Shown here: piece by piece, positions 58,822-64,000 of the stretch
Position numbering within the stretch: position 1 is the stretch's first letter
Layout: each line of letters opens with the position of its first letter
Origin: Hamiltosporidium tvaerminnensis
Taxonomy: Eukaryota > Microsporidia > Dubosqiidae
NCBI GenBank assembly: GCA_022605425.2
Contig: JAKIMF020000004.1
Location: forward strand, 741,501 to 805,500
Length of the DNA stretch: 64,000 nt
Direction: 5' to 3'
The notes under the pieces: model-generated
Told to the model about the DNA's origin: nothing
What the model saw: only the letters and a program-made list of their open reading frames with translations
Databases searched by the model: none
Translations under genes and position numbers: made by a program

Positions 58822-60729
58822 ATGTTCGTTTGTTTTATGTATTTTATGAAATGTTTTTCAGCAGCTTATGAAGAAGTAACAAGCGAATGTATCGAAAATG
58901 TCTATGAAGAACTAACAAGAGAAAGGTTGGAAAAGGACCATGCAGAGGTATCAAAGGTTTATGACGAAAACGACTATGAAAAAATTTCTGAATTGGGTTT
59001 GTATACGAATCCAAGAGACTGTATAGAAAATTTAAGGTTCCAGATACAAACGGAAAAAATTATTACAAAAAACATTGTTTTTTCTTATGATACATCACCA
59101 TTTGATCTATATGAGAGTTATTCTGACATTTCATTTAGAAAAATATTTCAGAACATCATAAATTTTTATGAAAAAAACGACCTTAAAACTGTTTTAAAGC
59201 GTGAAAATGAAACATTTAATGCCAAATCTAAACTGTTCTGTATACTTAAATCTTTGAAAACTTCAATATTTTTGCTTAGGAAGATTCCATTTGTAACAGA
59301 TCAATATCTTATTTATAATAGTAAAATTTTTGCTTTTTGGTATGGGCTTTTTTATATGAATACTAAAGAGCAAAATAAAGATGGTGATTTTCTTCATTTC
59401 AGTTTTCAAAAACAGTTTTATTTGGAAAATTTTATTATTATCGATTGTTTTTTGCACAAAAGTGATTTATTTGATATTTTTAATGAATTTTTATCAACAA
59501 ATTACAAAATTTCTTTGAATAAAAATTTAAATTATATTGAAATGATAATTGAAAAGGCTCTAATAGAAAATTCCGATTCTACATTTTTAATTGCAGAGGA
59601 ATTGTGTAAAATGGCTTCGCATAATTTTTCTATTTTATTTTTGAGTATTCTAACATATTTTCATTGGGGATCATCGACATATCGAAATAGTAGAATTTTC
59701 TTAGATCAAATTGCTCGTAACGAGATTATTGATATTTACAAAAAATTGGAAATATACCTTGAGGATCGAATTAATTTAATAAATTTGGTGTGTCTTAACA
59801 TTGGCTGGGATGTTACATGCTATTTATTTAACGTATATGGACTAGGTGTTGATACTTGGTTTGAGAGCTATAAACTTGCTTCCCAGAAATGCGTTATACA
59901 TTTCAAATTGCCATTTACGAAAATCTCGTTCCATGTTAGTGACAACATAAAAAATCATTTAGTAATATTGAATTCCTCAATAACTGGATTATCACGTATT
60001 CATAGCGAATTAACTAAAGTAAAAATTAGATTCTTGGTTTATATACTAATGAGTTTAAATTTAGATCCAGAAGATGATGAACTATGTATCATTTTAAAAC
60101 TTTATTTAACTTATGGTATGGTTTTATACAATCTAGATTCAATAAATCTTACAGATAATTTGAATTTAAAGAATAATAATTTTATAAACTGGCTTTCTTA
60201 TATTAACTCGGCACTGAATGGATTCTATCATCTAAGAATTTCTGTTTATACTAAATTTTTATGTGCGAAAAAATTATTCACTCTTATATTAGTAATGATT
60301 ATTAGTTTGGAAATAGATTATAAAACCAAATTAAATTTCCAGGGCTTAATTGAAAAGCTGTTGATATCTCTGAAGATGCATGGGTTTGATATATGTGCGA
60401 ACTTACTAAAGGAAGATAGTGAAAAACTTCAAAATAATAGGATATTTAATGATAAATTTTTTCCATTTTATTATAATGCTTTGGTTGTATGTAAAAACTC
60501 TGGTTTTGAGGATTTTGAAGTTTTTTTGTCAAATATCGCTGACATGAAAAATTTGCTGTTTGTCAATCTTTCTTCTGAATTAGAAAATGAAGATGTAATT
60601 AACTTGCCTAAACCACATGACAGGGAAATATGTTGGGAAAAATATTCGTCACATTTACGCATAGTTTCGAAAGATTTTCGAAATTTAGAAAATAAATATA
60701 GAAATCTTACGCTAATTAAATTTATCTGA
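58822..60729 (+). CDS. Putative secreted protein of 635 residues, unknown function
   Basis: A long intact frame with CCC at the start. The N-terminus MFVCFMYFMKCFSAAYEEV looks like a signal peptide. It is followed by an acidic, repetitive start (residues 17-50) in which a Y-E-E-x-T-x-E motif occurs twice. The rest alternates hydrophobic and charged segments, suggesting an all-helical fold, with a Phe/Tyr-rich character. It has single hydrophobic stretches such as LFTLILVMIISLEI near residue 490 that could be buried helices or a membrane span. I recognise no domain and see no paralogue in the window. Length alone makes this a real gene in such AT-rich DNA. Confidence 0.8.
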   Translation: MFVCFMYFMKCFSAAYEEVTSECIENVYEELTRERLEKDHAEVSKVYDENDYEKISELGLYTNPRDCIENLRFQIQTEKIITKNIVFSYDTSPFDLYESYSDISFRKIFQNIINFYEKNDLKTVLKRENETFNAKSKLFCILKSLKTSIFLLRKIPFVTDQYLIYNSKIFAFWYGLFYMNTKEQNKDGDFLHFSFQKQFYLENFIIIDCFLHKSDLFDIFNEFLSTNYKISLNKNLNYIEMIIEKALIENSDSTFLIAEELCKMASHNFSILFLSILTYFHWGSSTYRNSRIFLDQIARNEIIDIYKKLEIYLEDRINLINLVCLNIGWDVTCYLFNVYGLGVDTWFESYKLASQKCVIHFKLPFTKISFHVSDNIKNHLVILNSSITGLSRIHSELTKVKIRFLVYILMSLNLDPEDDELCIILKLYLTYGMVLYNLDSINLTDNLNLKNNNFINWLSYINSALNGFYHLRISVYTKFLCAKKLFTLILVMIISLEIDYKTKLNFQGLIEKLLISLKMHGFDICANLLKEDSEKLQNNRIFNDKFFPFYYNALVVCKNSGFEDFEVFLSNIADMKNLLFVNLSSELENEDVINLPKPHDREICWEKYSSHLRIVSKDFRNLENKYRNLTLIKFI

Positions 60730-63700
60730 ATGATTTTCAATACAAAAAAGGTTTGAGTTAAGACTAAATGAAATAATTCTTTGTACGTAAATATCAATTG
60801 CAACGAAATCTTAAATGATTTATTTTTGTATCCTTAAGAGGAATTCTTGCTATTTTATATTGTCTACCAATGTGCAAAAAGAATATATTTAGAGAACAAA
60901 AAGAATTCATTTTACAAAAACTTTTTTTCTAATAAATAAAAGTTTATTTATACGCCTAAATTCGTGATTCTTGGTTTTCTTTCTCTTATTTTTGAATTCG
61001 GTGATTTTTTAACTTTTTATTTGAGCTAATATTTTAGAGAAAATTAGCGTGACAATTCGATATTGTGAAGAAATTTAACTAGAAAATATTTTTTGTAAAA
61101 GAACATACTTTTTAGGTGTAAATATGATACATTTGGGGTATGCTTGCGGGAAATAGGAGACTTCTTTAAAAAATAAAGAAATCTTTGTTTAAAATGATAA
61201 TTTTTTACAAAACGGAAGGAAATTTTTTGAGAAGCAATCTCCAGGAATTATTTATAAATACACGCAATATTAAATTTCATCTATTTATCTGATTTCAAAA
61301 GCATACAGGCAATTATAAAAATCAAAACATGAGCTATCAGTTTTTTGGATAGAGAGTGGATAATATGCTTGAAACATTTAACTTGCACAAAATATCAATG
61401 CTAGGAGCATCTTTCGAGCAATATACTTTATTTCACAGCCTATCCATCCGTATCAATGTACAAATTATTATATTGATCAAAAGAAATATATCATTAAAGC
61501 CAACAAATTTAAATGATTCTTAAACGGTTTGAAATTGATATTCGATTCAATGATTTTGCTTGGGTGGCGAAATAAACAACGAAAGCTATCTATTTGCCAA
61601 AATATTTTTTTAAAAAAAAATGATAAATAGAGAGAGATAAACAGTTATTTGCACTGTTTTTCTAAGATTCAGTAATGCTGGGTTCGTAAGAAGAGGGCTT
61701 AGACATCTAGAAAACCTAAGTTGGGTCGCAAATATTGATTAAACATCGTAAAAAAGATATTGATAGCATTCTTTAACCACAAAAAAAGCCAATAAGTATG
61801 TCTTTATGTAATTATTTTTGAAATAGTAATTTAAGCAAGTAGTTCTCGATGTGGACAATCAATACTGAGATTAAGAAACTTATGTTTTTTAATATTGTGT
61901 CTTTTTGAATCAATCAAATTAAAAACGGGAGTTTTCGAAATCCGCCCAAGTAACCAGTTATTACAACACAATTAAGAATTTACTGAGAAAATAAACAATG
62001 TTTCCGTTGATAGCAATTTTACGCAACGTCCTTTAATTTCGGTTCCTATAAAGCTGATATGAAGCAAAAGACGCATATAATATAGAATAATCAACCATGC
62101 TGATGTTAAATGTCATATTAATCAGTTAAATCTTAGAGATAGAACATTATCAGAGATATTTAAAAAATATACTTCATGAAAAAAAAATATTGAATACCTA
62201 TTAATAAATTGGGCTGAACTATTACTGCTAAAATCAGCACTTACGATTTTAGAGTCACTTAGGAAAAGTATTCCGTAAAAATAAAACTAATATATAAAAC
62301 AGCTAATAAATTGGCAAAATAATACGGATGTTCCTATCGTTTATTTATTAAATTCTTTTATCTAACTGAAATGTTCTCATATGTTAAATCGAAATAAATG
62401 AGTAGTAGGTTTTCAATCTATATTTTGATTATCGTTTCGACTTTTAATTTTAATAATTCACTCTGATGCACAAAGCATATAATTATACCTTCACCGAAAT
62501 CTATAGAAATTTGAAATCGACCATATTATTTAGATAGGGTTGGGTGTTGATTCAAAGCCAGAGCAAGCAAAGAGAAAAAACCTTATCGGAAGAATTAAAC
62601 CAGAAATAATTACTTTTTTAATTATAAATGAACGATTTCATACTATAAGAGCCACGAGAGTATCAGATAAATGATATTATTTATGATAAAAATATACTAT
62701 AAAGCATTAATCAATTTAATTGGGAAAAATATTTATCTTTTGCAAAATGATTAAAGTTTTTTTTAAAATAAAGATTGAAAAAAAAGCAATACCTATTACC
62801 GACAAATTGTGACATTTAAACCTACAGAAACACGCATTCTATATTAAAGAACAGTTCTATGGTCTCTGATAAAATAATTAGACATCCTAAATAAACGATA
62901 TATGCAATTATTAAAGATTGCAATCCTAAGACAACCTTTTTAATATAAAATACCCTTTATAAATGTGAATATTTTGTGTATAAAAATCCATGACTTATAG
63001 AATCAGATCCGATATAAATCCGATATAGCAACATCTATATTATTATTTCGAATATAAATTCTATGAATCGAATTACAACAGCGCCTAAAAAAAATTTTGA
63101 AGTAGGACTTAACTAAGAAGGCAACTAAAGAGTCAAAATTGTTTTGCAATATTATGGGATTAATGTTCGAATTGACTCAATGCAGATTATTCTAAAGTAT
63201 AATAGATTGTGTTCTACAAAACAAAATAGAATTTGGAATTAAACAACTATGTTAAATCTCAATATTACATCAAATATGTTATTTTATCAGCCACTTCTAT
63301 ATGCATGAAGAATAACATATAGATATAAAATAGAAGAGAATTTGTGGAAAAAATTCTAGTCTAAATAGAAACTCTTGAAAAAATGATAGATATAAGCATC
63401 AAATATTGTTAGATTTGGTCTATGAGCATTCTTATTCATACTAACTGTTATTTGCAAATGCTATGGAAATCATAGAAGCTTGGGATTATTTTTTTGATAA
63501 GGAATCATATAAAAAATGTCAAACTGGCATTTAGTACAACAAGGAAACCGGTTTTGACTTATATGTATATATTAGCCCTATAATCGGACGCATATATATA
63601 TACTTACTTTTACAAAAAATGATTTAGAATAGCATGTTTAGATTGGTTTAGTGTAATTAAATAAAAAATTAATTCCAAAGTTTAAGTACAAAATAAAATT

Positions 63701-63737
63701 TTTAATTTTCTTAATTCCGAACAATAGTATATAAAAG
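60730..63737. other. AT-rich gene-free stretch
   Basis: Three kilobases with stops in all frames. I see no RNA gene, repeat or recognisable remnant. Confidence 0.5.
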
Positions 63738-63906
63738 TGCCGTAATTTTGGGGAAAGCAGCTAAGTTTGAAGTACATCTCTAACAAAGAGATCGTCTTTC
63801 TGCTCTCTGTTCTTTTGTTATGCTGAAAATAATTGTTTCTTTAAATAAAACTATTGTCTTTATTGGATTTATTCAGCTCGTCCTTCCTTTTCTAATTTTA
63901 AAATAT
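63738..63906. repeat. Short dispersed repeat of about 170 bp (copy 2)
   Basis: Second copy of the 48741-48910 repeat, same orientation, with scattered differences. It is followed after about 12 bases by a 0.7-kb retroposon. Confidence 0.7.
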
Positions 63907-63918
63907 GACTTTTTAGAA

Positions 63919-64000
63919 CTTTATTTAAGCGAATCACATCTTTTTAAAACAGTGGCGAGTGTTATATTTGTTTTTATGACATTAACGCAGTTCTAGGTTT
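63919..64000 (-). mobile_element. 3' end of a 0.7-kb retroposon, cut by the window edge
   Basis: Begins CTTTATTTAAGCGAATCACA on the plus strand and continues through GTTATATTTGTTTTTATGAC and ATTAACGCAGTTCTAGGTTT. This matches the 3' end of the family in reverse orientation. Confidence 0.85.

Overview
The window looks like a chromosome fragment from a microsporidian (an obligate intracellular, fungal-related parasite). It is very AT-rich and has few genes. The recognisable housekeeping genes have no introns: alpha-tubulin, the tRNA thiolation protein Ctu1/Ncs6 and an actin-related protein. Several genes carry a CCC or CCCC tract at or within about 10 nt of the start codon, a start context known from microsporidia. 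The gene density is far below that of Encephalitozoon and the window is full of retroelements, so an expanded-genome lineage (Nosema/Vairimorpha- or Hamiltosporidium-like) is likely. I cannot name the genus from the sequence alone.

Layout: 1.8-4.2 kb holds a 5'-truncated, broken R2/R4-type non-LTR retrotransposon. 4.2-9.4 kb is a gene desert. 9.4-10.6 kb (minus) is a broken member of a secreted protein family. 12.4-16.2 kb holds three copies of a GC-richer dispersed element of about 0.7 kb, two of them forming a large inverted repeat. 17.2-18.5 kb is alpha-tubulin. 20.07-20.33 kb is a separate SINE-like, GC-richer insertion. 21.3-22.2 kb (minus) is a lysine/asparagine-rich repeat protein with a 72-bp tandem repeat in its upstream region. 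22.7-23.4 kb is another 0.7-kb element. 26.4-35.4 kb contains three tandem segmental copies of the secreted family, two dead and one intact (34278-35423), with decayed 0.7-kb elements between them. 36.0-37.0 kb is an actin-related protein. 37.6-38.4 kb (minus) is a putative secreted protein. 40.1-43.9 kb (minus) is a nearly full-length R2/R4-like element with few lesions, with a 0.7-kb element at its 5' side bounded by a 28-bp target-site duplication. 45.26-45.55 kb is a tandem array of 3' ends of the same LINE, just upstream of CTU1 (45.8-46.7 kb). 47.3 kb is a small basic protein. 48.7-49.65 kb is a short dispersed repeat followed by another 0.7-kb element. 50.3-52.6 kb is a leucine-rich-repeat type gene with a few disabling mutations. 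52.6-58.8 kb is a desert with possible transposase remnants. 58.8-60.7 kb is a 635-residue putative secreted protein. The window ends with a second copy of the short repeat and the start of another 0.7-kb element.

The genes do not form an operon or pathway. The window combines a few conserved core genes (cytoskeleton, probable chromatin actin-related protein, tRNA modification), lineage-specific putatively secreted proteins that duplicate and decay, and a retrotransposon ecology. That ecology consists of one autonomous LINE family and a non-autonomous retroposon family (at least nine copies or fragments here) that shows target-site duplications and has a 3' end similar to the LINE's. This retroposon family and the LINE 3'-end tandem array are the best candidates for something not previously described.
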